A DNA stretch of 64,000 nt, taken from assembly GCF_050947875.1 (NCBI RefSeq), contig NC_134569.1, forward strand, positions 42,857,277 to 42,921,276, given 5' to 3'. The translations under genes and the position numbers were made by a program. This document shows positions 25,201 to 37,849 of the stretch, piece after piece. A model generated the notes under the pieces. The model ran no database searches. It saw only the letters and a program-made list of their open reading frames with translations, and was not told where the DNA came from. The first letter of the stretch is position 1. Every line of letters begins with the position of its first letter. Origin of the DNA: Dermacentor variabilis (Eukaryota > Arthropoda > Arachnida > Ixodida > Ixodidae).

Positions 25201-27371
25201 GTAGTGCGGGACGACGTGATGGCCGCCCGGCGGTGGCATCAGAAGGCTTAGCGGCGAGCCGTGCTACGGTTCCGACGTCCAGCTCCTCCGATGACCGGAG
25301 CTCGTTTTGTCGTTCGCGTCCTCCCGCCCGTGGTGCCGTCCTCACCATATGTACCTTATCATCGTCAGCGGGGCAGCGGCTGGAGCTGCCGCCGCTTTAT
25401 AGAGTATATGTCCCGGAACATCGTCTTTTATGCAACACAGTGGCACAGCCTGCTTCCTTTACTCTCAGTAGCGAGTTATTGTTTGAACTTAACCGTTAAG
25501 GTTCTCGTTTGATGCCTCTTGTACGTCATATTATATATCTCCCTCCAAGATCTGCAACCACGAAAATTTATGCTTGTGACAAAAAAGATACTTAGCGTTC
25601 GCGCTGGTTCGCGTCACCTTTTCTGAAGCCTCTGTGGTGTCATATGTCTAATCATGAAAACAGTTCAAAAGAAAAAGCAAATGCGGGCAAAGGCACAAAG
25701 ATTGGCACCTAAATTTCGGAAGCAACAGCCGTCATTCAGCGACCACATGCTAGAAGGCGCCACAGTACCGCGCTGCATAGCGCTGCAGCGAACATACAGG
25801 CGCTTTATCTTCTGTGCAAGCGAACCTGATCGTGCCATCGCAAGTTCTTCCAGTCGCGCTTTTATCCGAAGAGCATTTCGTATTTTCTTTGTCTTTTTGT
25901 TATCTAATATAATTTTTTTTTCGTCACTCATTGATGGAGCGAGTTTCTGGTTGGGTCGGCCACTTGAATCTGTCCTCATTTGAAAGATAGAGTGTACAAA
26001 TTGCGAAGGTCATATGTCGAATGACCGAGTTAAGTGTTCCGCAGCGGATGCGCACTTTGGTTACGCCCCGTGACGAGGAGTAGCCGCGAGAAAGCAGTCG
26101 GTGCTGTTGAGCTACGAACCGCATGACGAGCATAACAGAAGTATATGAACGATATGGCTGACGGCCGGGCTACACGGTTTTATGTGAGGCACCCTTGTGT
26201 CGCCTGAGTAAAAGTGGCCCGTACGCTTTAAATTCATTCTCTCATTATACCGTGTGGCAACCCATGCAACACGTGAAAAAATAATAAGCAACTCTGAAGA
26301 AAGAAGGAAAAAGAAAGAGCCGGGGCACTGAAGGTGGCTCGCCGGTGCTCGATGGGGCCGTCAGGCAGTTGAGGACGTCTGCGGCGCCGACAAAAGCTCG
26401 CTGAGCTGCTTTCGCCTTGTCTCTTCGAATGCTCGCTTCATTTATTTTATTTCTGTCACGCTTGCGCGGTGCTTTCTTTTCACTCCTTCCAATCGAGCTT
26501 TCTCGCGAGTAATCGGAAAGAAAAATAAAGAAGGAAAAAGAAAGCGGGGGAAACCCGTTCCGTCTCTCCAGCACTGGCCGTCCGGCCAGATTTCCAGGGA
26601 CCTTTTGCGACCTGGCTACGCTCCTCCTTCTCTTCGTCGATCGCTTTTCATTTCGCTAAGCGTCGCGCGCCAGCTCCCGCAAAGCTCCGAGGCACGTCGC
26701 CTTGAAGATTCCGAGACGAAGGACTCGTGTGACAAGGACGGGCCTCTGCATGCGCGCGAGGGTCCTCGCGTTGAGGTTGTCTTGGGAGTCGGTGGTAGAT
26801 TTTGTCCGGGTATATTTGTCTGCTTTATCTCGGGTAGGGAGGTTGTTGTCGACCCTCAAGCGTCCGACCAAGTTAGGGTGCGCCCGAAGGCGTCCTGGCG
26901 CTGCTCGTTGTGTTCGCCTCTTGTGATGACGCAAGGTTGCGTCGCTCACCCGTGTGTGGCGGTAGTAACACTTGAGCGGCCGTATTGCATCACCCGTCTG
27001 ACCCGCGCGATCTTTGTAGCGCGAACACGCTGGGCAACGCAACGGCGTCTAAATGAAATGCTTACTGCAGCCTCGATCTGCACTGCCTTTCAACCTGCGC
27101 AGACCATGCTTATGGATGGTTTTTCATTGTTTCAGTCGCGTTTTATGGGAGAAAGCCGTTAATGCGTACCTTAACTGTCTAGCGAACGGTCGTCGCCCGA
27201 CACATTTGTCTATGGTGAATGGAAAACGGCATTTACTCTCTCAGCAGTATTTCCCATGCCAGCTATTAATTATTATTGTGTAGATGTATAACATAGCTTG
27301 CCTAGCTTTATGAGCTTGAGACGGTAGAAACGTGCACAAAAGTAACATGGATGAGAAAAGAAAGAGGACAA
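22277..27371. other. Non-coding stretch with CpG-rich core
   Basis: 23600-24200 is CpG-rich with a G-run (23646-23663); its 267-codon minus ORF is Arg/Ala/Pro-rich and looks compositional. The only protein-like remnant is the YADD relic near 24710. A 185-codon plus ORF (26605-27162) overlaps a 128-codon minus ORF; neither shows a known motif. Confidence 0.5.
24620..24736 (+). pseudogene. Reverse-transcriptase motif relic (YADD)
   Basis: A short frame ends WTYADDLALIKRV. YADDLALI is the catalytic motif C of non-LTR reverse transcriptases (x-D-D flanked by hydrophobics). No other RT blocks are recognisable within several hundred bases, and a 16-bp tandem repeat (TGACGTGGCATTGTTT, about 24603-24640) precedes it. 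A degraded LINE is the simplest reading; chance similarity of eight residues is possible. Confidence 0.4.
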
Positions 27372-27429
27372 GTGCTTCCCTATTGAAAATTTGCCCGATG
27401 CTGGGCATAGTGGAATCCATCATCCATCA

Positions 27430-27600
27430 TCATGGTGGATTATGGTAGTGGGTGACATGGTGGGTGACGGGTGGCACGGTGGGTGCTGGGCGGCATGGTG
27501 GTTGCTGGGCACGGCGGGTGCTGGGCAGCATGGTGGTTGCTGGGCACAGTGGGTGCTGGGCGGCACGGTGGGTGACGGGTGGCACGGTGGGCACTGGGTT
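27430..27600 (+). repeat. G-rich minisatellite (GGGTGCTGGGCGGCATGGTG type)
   Basis: About ten units of roughly 15-20 bp combine GGGTG, CTGGGC and GGCA(T/C)GGTG. The left border is ATTGAAAATTTGCCCGATGC (27383-27402). The repeat resembles the complement of the array at 44260-44690. Confidence 0.85.
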
Positions 27601-27639
27601 GGATATCATCGTGGGCGCAGCACGTCAAAGGCAAGTTGT

Positions 27640-30018
27640 GTGATGAATTGAAGGAGCAGCCATTGCCATTCGGAAGCTCATGACGGGTTATCTTTATGTG
27701 ATGTTGAGTCTTGTGAAGTGTACAGTCTGTATATACATGTTGCCAAGATGCGGCTATTTTCATGCCATAACAAATCAATATGTAAAGCACCATACTACGT
27801 AGCATATCATCACACTTTATTGAAAAAGCATCACTGGACTTGTACTGTATTTACTTTTCCACTCGCTTGCTCTGGCGTCCTGCTTGTGTAAAAGAGAGCT
27901 CCAAAGGTGCTTTCGCAGGGAAGCAAGGTGGTTCTCCGGATGTGGTGCAGGTGGCATCATTGGATGGTCACTTATGTATTTCGCCAGGCAGTCTAAAAGG
28001 AGAGTGCAATAAATATATAATTAAATTGTTTTTCCAATGATTTCTAGCAATAAGTGAATGAAGGAAATCTGCTCTTATCACTTCAAAAAAAGTTTCAGAT
28101 AACAAAATGCAGCAAATGTTACACACAAACATGCTACCCAATGCGCAAAGCCAGATCAGGTTTATTTGCAGTCAGAATACGTACACATGCATCACATTGT
28201 TTTGCAGATTCACATGGGATTTTTGTATGTTTTTTGCCAAAGCCACGCCTCTTCTCATCTGGAGGTTGGCTTAACTGCAAAATTTAGACACATGGGAGCT
28301 GTACTCAAAGCCTTATGGGGTGGATATTTGGCTTCTGATTTTGCATAATTTGTCTGCTCTTCAACCACCCAAATACCTGTCAAATTCAGAGAGCCACAAT
28401 TTGGCTACACTGTCTCTAACGCATGCAGGGGAGCTGCAAGGTGCAAGCTGTCTGATTTGTCCATTCTGTCATTTGTTAGCTTTACTTGTTGCTCGTGCAG
28501 TTGGTGAGGAAGTCGTAACTTTAGCATTTGCCATATAGGCATAAAAGATTTCATGTAAAAGCTGTATAATGGCTGGCTTGCAAGCTTTATTTAGCTGCAA
28601 ATGATGGCAACTAATGTTTTAAAGTGAAGCTTTTTTTGCCTCTTCTCCCAACATTACGGGCGCTGCAGCTGCTATGGTCTTGTCATGCGTGCCGTTGGAT
28701 TTCTTGCAACATTACTAGATGGCGCTCACCTCTGCACATCCTGACTGGCGCTGCTGCCCCAGCATTTCACCGTTAGTGTGTATTGCGCGTGCTGTGCTGG
28801 TTTTAATTTCTATGCGAGAAAAATGCAGCTGCTGGGCTGTGATAGTGTAAACATTAGAATCGTCCTTTGTCTGAAGAGAGCGCTTTGAGCTGGAATCTCA
28901 ACAGTGTGTTGGCCATGTATGTAGAAGGAGCCCATTAACACGCGCCAGCAAGGCGTGCACTCGACGTCGAGGACACCCAGACTTGAAAGAAGTGTCACAC
29001 AGAACAGGAGCGTCTTCGCTACGCAGCGAAATGTAGTGCAGACCGCGAATTTATGTATACATTGTATACATACAATTACAATAGCTAATTGAAGTATGCA
29101 CAGCCTCATAATTCAATTAAAGTTTAATATTTCTGCCATGATGCGGTGCGCCATGTGAGGCAATGACAACGCTCCATTCCTTCTCAGAGATTATGAACAA
29201 TGACTCGCAACAACGCCTCAAGCAAACACATCTCCCTGTGTGTTCTGTGGGCTATGCAGACAAACAGAAGTGGTGCATGCAAGGTAATGCTTAACATCAA
29301 CTCGCCACTTTCGTATTGGACTAAACACTGAAAAAATTACAAACTTGCCACTAACATCACCGTTAATTATTGTCAATCAAAGCAAACAATGTGTGCTTCG
29401 TGTACATCGATTCTCACAGTGCATGGCATCTGCCATTTTTTTTCTACTTTTCAATCTCCATATTGCTACTTTGCTAAGGTAACCTACATCTTCAATGTAA
29501 AAAAAGCCCAAAGAAGCATCTTAACGTAATACAGAGCAATCTTTCATGCTCGTCTGTTTAAAAAAAACATATTTATGTAGGAAATGAAATCTTCGGCTGA
29601 GTGTTGATGCGACTACAAGAGTACCTGGTACTTTGATCCATAAAACAATTGAATCTTGGCAGAAGAATGCCAGTTACAGCCACACTATACAGTCCTTTCT
29701 AATCCAGGCTGGCGGAAAGCACTGGAATTCCGCATGATGCCCAGCACCTTGCTTTTCTTGGCACCGACAAGAGGCATGAAAATTTTAGGATGCTTTGCGT
29801 AGAACAAGATCAGCTATGCAGATCAGAGCGTACATGCGACTAATGTTCGAGGTGCTTTCTTTGTGTAGCAGTTCTTTCCTCATTCTTATGCTTAAATAAA
29901 ATGAGATCACTGAAAGTATGCCGAAAGTGCTGATAGGCCATGTCTTACAAGCTTCAATAATCAGAACATCTAAAATCAAGAAAGCGGCTGACAGATGGAA
30001 TAGCACACAGTGGTTTGA
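27640..30018. other. AT-rich non-coding stretch
   Basis: No exon, RNA gene or transposon end recognised. Base composition drops sharply from the GC-rich first 27 kb. Confidence 0.55.
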
Positions 30019-30838
30019 AGGTTATAAACATGGATGAGGTGCCTCAGAAAGGCTGACCAACTTTTGAGCTATCTTCGTCAAAAGTGGCCTGGTCAGCCTT
30101 GCCATGTTAGTTTTAAAGGACTAGTAGGGTGACATCACGTGCAGTTGTTGTCAGTGGCAGCTGGTTGTAAAGGGAGAGACTTTAAAGAGAATGAGCGCTG
30201 TCGTCTGACGTCTGTAAGCATGGTTCCTAAGACGAGGGCACAAGACCGTGAGAATAGGAAGGCGGCGAGAAAAGAAACAAAAGAAAAGGAGAAAAAAAGA
30301 GATGCCAAGAGGCAAAAAAAGAAAGACAAGAAAAAGAAGGGCATGGGAGCGTGTTAAGGAAGTGAGGGGTTAGGGAGCATTCAGGAGTGTCATTGGCGGC
30401 ATCTTTCTGCCGTTTTAGAAGAACTGGTCAGGCGGTCAGTGTGCGAGTAACAAAAAAGACCCCAAAAGATATCAGTTGAAAGAATGACTTGAGTAGCGTA
30501 GCAGAAACGCGTCGGGTAATGTTGAAGAAATTAAGATGGCGACAAGGAGTCTGGGATGCAATGTATGTGGTAGCTGGCAGGCAGAGGCATGGTGTTTTAG
30601 GGATGTCAGCCTCAGTAGCTCAACGCAGGTGTCGTCACAGTGGTATATAGAGCTGGTGATACCCTGTGTGACTGATGCGCAGAAAAACGTATCCTGGCAT
30701 CTGGGATTTTGGATTGTGGTGGTGAGGGTGTTCAAAAAATATGATAGAAAACAGACAAAAGGGGGGAACTGAAAGTGGAATAACAAATAGGAGGGTTACA
30801 TGAGCAAAAGCGGGCGCAGGCAGGTGTACATGGGAAAA
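30019..30838 (-). repeat. Left inverted arm (pLTR-like) of Penelope element
   Basis: This arm is the reverse complement of 32151-32967, with indels and roughly 80% identity by eye. Anchors: tgggaaaagg (30831) pairs with ttttcccatg (32151), and gttataaac (30020) pairs with gtttataac (32957). An A/G-rich tract at 30255-30345 faces a T/C-rich tract at 32640-32720 in the other arm. ORFs in the arms (104 and 108 aa) are translations of the same repeat. Confidence 0.85.
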
Positions 30839-31139
30839 GGGGTCATACAGTTGATATAAACATTAAAACACGAAAGAATATATTAAATTGAGTAGTAAGC
30901 AGGTAAAAATTAGAAACGGTGGAATAGGTGAGGTTAAGAATTAAGTTTAGCTGGTGGCACAATGTGTTTTGCGCCTTGGTTGATGACATGAGGCTTTCCG
31001 ATTTAAGTTACAGCTTTAAAGTTTTTAAAGATTCTAAGTTGCTGTGTTAAATTGATTCCCATTGGATGTAGGCATTTAAACTTGTGTATGAGGTATGATT
31101 CCAGATATTTCCTCTAGCGAGGTGAGCGGAAATTTGTAG

Positions 31140-32100
31140 TCTATAGAGCCTTGCTTTGTCACATATGACATGTTCATTGAAGTGGCTGGCTACTCCTTTA
31201 GGTAAATTGTTTTGTATCTGCGCGGTGACCGTTCAGTCTTTTATGATTTTTTTGTCCTGTCTCACCTATGTATTATTTGCTACAAGTGGCACATTCTAGA
31301 CAGTAGACTACATTGCTTGATGTGCAGATGAAACTCGAAGTTACGTTGTTTGAGTAATTTGATGCTATACTTATTACTGTAGTAGTAGATTAAATATGTT
31401 TGCATGTAGAGCACCCGGGTGGCCACAGGGACTGGTTCCTAACTTCGTTGTTGTTTTTAGTTTGGCACATACAAGAATATCCTTAATATTATAGTGTTGC
31501 ATCTCAAGACTACTCTGGGCAGAGCGGGAAAAATCTTGTTTCTGGTTGCTGGTGAGAATTGGGTAGTATTTATTGAGGATGTTGTTCATGTTTGGGAGTG
31601 TGAGAATTTAGTAGTAAGAAGAGGCGCTGTTCTTGTGATCCTAGGTTGGGGCTTGAGCACGTCGGCTCAGTCAAGTTTCGTTGCATCGGTGCAGGCTTTC
31701 TGAAGGGCACTCTTTGGGTGGTTCCCGTTTGATAGGGTTTCTTTAGGGTGATCAAGTCTATCTATGTAGTCTTGGTTTTCAACACACATGTGACGTAGCC
31801 ATGTGCTTGGCCTTTAAAGATGCCTTCTTTGCAATGTGGCTTGATGGTGGCTTGTATATTCTAGGTACTGTTGTTTGTCAAAAGGTTTCCATACAGCATT
31901 GTCATTAGTGTCCCAGTGTCAATGTATATTGTTTAGTCCAGAAAGTTTATGCGCTCCACTGAAGATTTTGATGCGAATTTTATTGTTGGCTGAAAAGAAT
32001 TTAGAAATCCTACATATTTATCTAGGCTGTCTTGACCATGTCACCATATTATGAATATGTCGTCTATGTATCGTAGGTATGTGTGGGGCCTGTCAGTGCA
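31140..32100 (-). pseudogene. Penelope-type reverse transcriptase / GIY-YIG endonuclease remnant
   Basis: Read on the minus strand, the segment starts LRYIDDIFIIW, then stop, then HGQDSLDKYVGFLNSFQPTI and KFASKSSVERINFLD. This fits RT motif C (x-DD) and the following palm segment with its F-x-D ending. Further on, VVYCLECATCSK, a stop and YIGETGQ, then RLNGHRAD form the GIY-YIG core with its downstream Arg/His-bearing helix. Frame changes occur between the two blocks. The order and spacing fit a Penelope protein; at least two stops and several frameshifts rule out function. Confidence 0.7.
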
Positions 32101-32150
32101 GCGCAATAGGAAGTCTGTAGAATCCCCATAAATATGTTCGCATAAATATG

Positions 32151-32967
32151 TTTTCCCATGTACATCTGCTTCCGCCCGCTTTTGCTCATGCCACCCTCTT
32201 ATTTGTTATTCCAATTTCAGTTCACCCCCATATTTGTCTGTTCTTTATTCTATTTTTTCGAAACACCCTCACCAACATATTCCAAAATCCCAGGCGCCAG
32301 GATACCTTCTTCGGTGCTTCAGCCACACAGGGTATCGCCACTTCTGCATACCGCTGTGACGACACCTACGTTGAGCTACTGGGACTAACGTCCCTAGAAA
32401 GACCGTGCCGCTGCCTTCCAGCTACCCTATGCACTGCATTCCAGACTCCTTGCTGCCATCTTAACTCCTTCTAAATTATCCGACGCATTGCTGCTATGCT
32501 ACTCAAGTCATTCTTTCAACTAATGTCTTTTCGGGTTGTTTTTGTTACTCGAGCACTGACCGCCTCACCGGCTCCTTTAAAGCCACAAGAACATGCTGCC
32601 AAAGACACCCCTGAATGCTCCCTAACCTCTTGCTTCCCTAACACCTTCCTATGCCCTTCTTTTTCTTTTCTTGTTCTTTCTTTCCCTCTTGGTCTCTTTT
32701 TTTTCTCCTTTTCTCCCCGCCTTCCCACTCCCACTATTGTTCCTACGTCTTAGGAATCATGCTTACAGACATCAGGTGACCGCGCTCATTCTCCTTCAAG
32801 TCTCTCCCTTTACAACCAGCCACTCCCGACAACTGCATGTGACGTCACTCTACTAACACTTTAAAACCAACATGCCGAGGATGACGAGGCAGCCTTTGAG
32901 AAGATAGGTCCTCCTAACGAAACGTTGGCCACCCTTTCCGAGGCACTTTATCCCTGTTTATAACTTT
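32151..32967 (+). repeat. Right inverted arm (pLTR-like) of Penelope element, candidate degenerate hammerhead motif
   Basis: This is the mate of the 30019-30838 arm. Its outer end (about 32893-32935) reads TTGAGAAGATAGGTCC, then TCCTAACGAAACGTTGGCC. AGG and CCT can pair as a short stem II, and GAAAC sits where the hammerhead ribozyme core GAAA is expected. Penelope pLTRs are known to carry hammerhead motifs. The CTGANGA box is not intact (TTGAGAAGA), and the equivalent position in the other arm is more degraded. Confidence 0.8.
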
Positions 32968-35900
32968 TACATCCCAATAATCAGAATAGTGTTTTGAAAT
33001 TGCATGGCTGTGAATGCTGCAGATTGTAAAGCAGCACATCAGTTGACCACAGTCAACACTTTGGACGGCAGTAGTTTAAAAAGCTTCTTTTAGACCATAC
33101 AATTTGCCAAGCTGTGTCGGAACCCAATTTTCTTGAGAAGCATTATTTCAAAAAAGTGAAATGAAAGCTGCAGCGTGAAAAGCTACAATAACGCATGCCA
33201 AGTCTACATTAGAAATTTCAAAGACAATGAGGTGCTTAAATGTTCACTTCTGTTAAGACAATGAGCAGCAGGTGAATGCAAGCTATCAAGGTCCTGTCAA
33301 AATTAACCGCTCGTGTAGCCACCCGACTTTCTTGATTGTTTTTAATTGAAACTGATTATGGGGGAAACTTTGTGGGCGTTTTTCGCCGGAAACCCATATC
33401 CCGAAATTATCTTGTGCTGTTTTTCATACCCACAGAGACATTTAAATTGTGTGTCGAGACACAGTGCATATACAGCAGAAGAAAAAGGTGTAATATATAG
33501 GCACTTGCCTCATTCTTGCTTTGGCATTTCTTGTCGCTCTGTATACATCATGTAATGCTAACTCATTCAGATAACTTGTAGATATGCAGTTATGTTTCTC
33601 AAATGAGGTGACTGTTGACTTACTCTTCAAAGCAGCCACTTTCTCCGGTATTGCCGGAAGCTTCCAAGATGCGCGGCACATTGTCCGGCAGGCCTGTCCA
33701 GTCAGGCTGCTTTCACCTGCTTGCACTGGTGTCCACAGGTGCCATGCCACCTCTAATGGGCACTTTCCGTCGGAAGCAGACTTGAATATGTAATGCCACT
33801 TGTTGAGTGGCATCACAAATCCCACACCAATCTGTACCTGCAACAGATATGAAGTGTTTTTTTCCTGAGCAGTATTCTTAACACTAAAACGCACTTGTAT
33901 AAAACAATATGATATAGGTTAATTAGATCCGTCAATTTCTGATGCAACTCTATAATTTCCTATTTCTGCCCCTCGAACAAGTTTAAAGAAAACTGGGGTT
34001 AAACCCAACCTCACCAAGAAATTCATTTTTGTGTAAAGGATTAAACTAATAAAATTTTCCCATTTTAAGGGCAGCAAACACTCATATTTCGTACAGTCTA
34101 ACCTTGCAATAATGAAATTAACAGAGAAAGCGAAACAATTGATTCAAATAGGCGCACCGCCATGCAGAGAACAGTGCAAGAACGAGTGACGTCAAGGCCT
34201 CCACGATTGCAGTGTCACACGGAGAACAGTGCAGCACGTTACATAGAGACCTACGCGCGCCAGTCTCCAAAATCCACCACCATCACACACTACATGGCCT
34301 TGTTCTAAAGAACATTGGAGACATGCCTTGAAAGTAAGATTACCCTTGCATGGTTGAAAACAAGTGAATTCCCTTGTGGGCTCTGAAAACCACTCGCACC
34401 ACTCACTCATCTCAGCAGTTATATTTTCGTCATGACTAAACTGCAGCGACGAATGCGCCAAGTTCCGTCACAACTTCAAACTTCAGAACTCAGTGTGCAC
34501 GCTCCTTTTACTGCGACCAGGTTTAAAATGTTTGTTGTAACAGTACAGCGCTAGTACAGCGGCAGCGGAATTCTCTTTAGGGACAATTGCACCTTCTACA
34601 TCTTTTTGTAGGTTTTTGCGCAATATGTGCGTTGCTGTTTTTTGTCATTAAGCCCTTCAGTTGATGTCTAGCGCCCGTTCAGACTGTGTCTCTTTGTGTG
34701 TGTGTGTGCCCTTGCACTTGTCATGATGTCCAAGTTCAGCTACCACCAACTAGAACTAACTTTTGCATTAATCAGAAGTACATATTAGCACGCTTTATAA
34801 AAAGCCAAAGGATTAGCACTATGCTGACCGGAAATGAGAAATGGTAAAAATATTCTGGCTGAAAACAACATTTCATGTTTATCAACACTGACGGGCAAGT
34901 AATTAAGAAAGTTGGTGTACGTTAATGTTTACCTTTTGAGTGATACAAGGGACAGAAAGAAGACAACAAGACACAAAAGCTACCAATTCAACATTAATTT
35001 TGGTGCAAAAATTTAAGATAATATTTATACTGCGTGTGCCCTTGCACTGCACAAGCGATCTTTTAAGACAAAGGGCACAAGTTGCAATACAAATGTACAA
35101 AATCATGATAAACAGTACTTGCATAAAAATAGAACAAATAAGCACGGAGTGATCCCTATTCCGTGTCATTTAGAGAGTATTCCTCTTTGTAATGCAATCA
35201 TAATGAGCACTGGCTGACAGATGTCCCTCTTTTTTAAATGGTATGCCTCAGTGATATTGTTGATCAATCGGTTGCCTTAAGTAAACAAAAGAGATGAACA
35301 ATCTAAATCTGGCGTACATCACCAGTTGTGTCAATGCATTGTCAAGTGGGACGAGCATGCTTGTCCCTTGAGTGAATAATGGTGCTCTCCTGGGCACATG
35401 CTTATACAGCGGCCAGTCTGCCCCATGTACAAGACCGTCTATTCTTAGTACGAAGATGGTGCAGAGTGGCCGAACTCCGCGGATTGCCAGCGCGCATTGC
35501 ATGGCTGTGCAACGGAGCTAAGCGGCGCAGGCGCACAGGGGCTTAGAGGTGGGACTTCATGTCATGTGTCATCCGCTAAAGCATGGCGTGCTCCCGCACT
35601 TCAGCAGATGACACGAAGCTCCACATCCCCCCTGCGCCATGCACGCTGGCACTCCGCGGGGCGTGGTCACGCTGAGTCGTGTTCGTGCCAAGAGTTGACG
35701 ACCCTGTGAATTTGACCAAACATACACATGAACAGAGGCATAGAATACACTACTAATGACGGACACAAGACATATTTAGTGGTAATTTATACAAATCTCC
35801 TTTCCCTGGACGCCTTTCTCAATGCGCTTGTGGAATGCTATGCACACATATTTCGAGAGAAAAAATAAAGTAGGCAGGTATGCCGCACAGTCCACAAGTG

Positions 35901-37614
35901 AACTGAGAAAAGCGAGCAGGCAAGTGAGGTACGCTTGGTTAAACATACCACGAAATATGTCTAGTGTGTGTTAGGGGCAGTGTACTGCATTCCAATGTTA
36001 GGAAGCTGACAGGCCAGGAACTAAATATGTACCAAAGAAATCACCACATTTTACCGAGAAGACCGGCATGCTCGTCTGACTTGGCCGTGCATTGCCGCGA
36101 TAGGGCTTTAGGCCAGATTAAATTAGTTTATCTGTTTCCACCCACGGTGAAAAACTGACAAGAGAAATCAGAGAGGCATACCACAAGACGTGTGAGCAAG
36201 CCCCCATTATGAATGCATGAAAAAAGGCGTCCTTTCTAGATGACAAGGGATAGAAATTAGTCTGACTATTCACCTTTTTTTACGCAAATACTGTTTATTG
36301 TGATTTTTTGCCTTTGTATTACAACTCACATTTTCCTTCTGAAGGAACTTGTGCACAATATAAGCACACATTCAGTGTTATTTTTATTCCTTCTATCAAA
36401 ATATTCAGTCATCACTGGTCATGTTGTATGGTCTCCCTTCCTTCACTGTGTAAATTTTGTCCTCAAGTTATATGAACTGACTTGCAAACTCAAAACGACA
36501 CTACAAATTTCACCTAGAGGATACGGCTGGTTCTCAGAAAATGCACCAATACGGCGACAGGTGTCTGTTGGCACACTGTAGCAATAATGGGTGGAAGCTA
36601 CCTTTGACATTGCTGCAATACATCAGTTGTCACATGGCTACAACCCTTAAGAAACAACAGAAATGTAAGTGCACAGCAAAAACAAGCAGGTTCATCAACC
36701 ACAAATTTGACTTCAGCAGCCAGAACATAGACAGTTTCATGTAGCTAAAGCATTAGCTAATATGTGGAAAATACATGCACAAGCACCCTTAGCTTGAGAT
36801 ACCTGCATACCAACATAAAACCATGAGTTGCAGTGCATATGATGCTTGTTCTTGACACTAGTATTTTGTGAAAAATACTTTTTGGATTACGTACCATGCT
36901 TTCAATTCATTTGCCCAGTAATCAAAGGCTTTTGACAGCATTACACTTTGTACTTGCTAGTTGAAAATATTCTCACGTGAACAGCACCAAGCAGAATAAA
37001 TAGAAAACTGCCCACTGTGCTAACCAAATATGTGGAGAGACCCAAAGTAATAGAATTATTTCTGGACCGCTGTAGACTTAGAGCTTGTTGGCTGATAGTC
37101 ACTATTAAAATTACACCACTGCCAAGCAGATGTTCTGTGTGGTGCTGTTGAAATCAAGTTCACTTGATGAGCAACATAGCAATAACCAGCAAATGCTTTA
37201 GCAATAGCGAGCAGGCAATCTTGCATGTGCAAAACTGCATGCTTATTTAATGATAGTGCATCAATAGACTGAACTATGTACCAACTATGTGGTCTATGCA
37301 GTATAGACAAAGTCGAAAACGATGCAACTGGACACAGACTCTGCCACAATGCCTACTTGCATGAATGGGTATAGCTTAAGAAGAATATAAATAAATGTAG
37401 AGAAAGAAAGCAAGCTTACTAGAAAACTCTTCACTGCTGTAGTACTTACAGCACAGTGAATACTGGCCTTCATTTACCATTTAAAGAAATTCAAGCTCGT
37501 GTCTATTGTTCTGGGAACTTGAGAAATAATTGTGAAAAAATGGAGAAGGTTGGGCTAGTTGGCGTTGACACAGCTCCTGTGACATAGTTACTAGCACAAA
37601 CAAGGCGTACGGAA
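32968..37614. other. AT-rich non-coding stretch with one unexplained ORF
   Basis: A 150-codon minus ORF (33442-33894) has a TTGCAG acceptor-like site at about 33839-33844 (minus strand) and the segment WHYIFKSASDGKCPLEVAWH; family unknown. Minus-strand frames at 34903-35502 look like a decayed transposon. The rest holds nothing recognised. Confidence 0.5.
35477..35668. repeat. Short fold-back repeat
   Basis: The left part (CCGCGGATTGCCAGCGCGCA ... GTCATGTGTCATCCGCT, 35477-35578) is imperfectly complementary to the right part (AGCAGATGACACGAAGCTCC ... GCCAGCGTGCATGG on the other strand, 35603-35668). It lies at the head of a minus-strand AT-rich stretch with broken ORFs down to about 34900, so it may be the inverted repeat of a further decayed Penelope-like element. 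No RT motif was found there. Confidence 0.5.
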
Positions 37615-37849
37615 TAAAGGTCGGACTAGCCAAAGCGGTAGACTTCAACTGACAAGCTTTATTCAGAAGAAACATGCAAACAGGCCACCGCATGCTCAGT
37701 TAATGTGGAGACAGATGTATAAACGAATGTGCCACATAGGGGATAACGAAATGCACATAGAAGCTGATAAGCATCCACAAGAAGCCATTACAAAGCATTC
37801 ACCAGATTTTTCTGAAGACACAACACTTATTTATTAGCTGGTACCAGTG

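Larger units (their letters stand above)
30019..32967 (-). mobile_element. Penelope-like retroelement with inverted terminal repeats
   Basis: A roughly 2.95-kb unit has two long inverted arms (30019-30838 and 32151-32967) around a minus-strand core. The core carries a YIDD reverse-transcriptase motif (near 32060-32085) and, 0.75 kb downstream on the same strand, a GIY-YIG-like block (VVYCLEC...YIGETGQ near 31266-31325). RT followed by a C-terminal GIY-YIG endonuclease is the signature of Penelope-like elements, which often carry repeats (pLTRs) in direct or inverted order. In-frame stops follow YIDDIFIIW and interrupt the GIY-YIG block, and the RT N-terminal part is missing, so the copy is dead. 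No convincing target-site duplication was seen. Confidence 0.72.
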
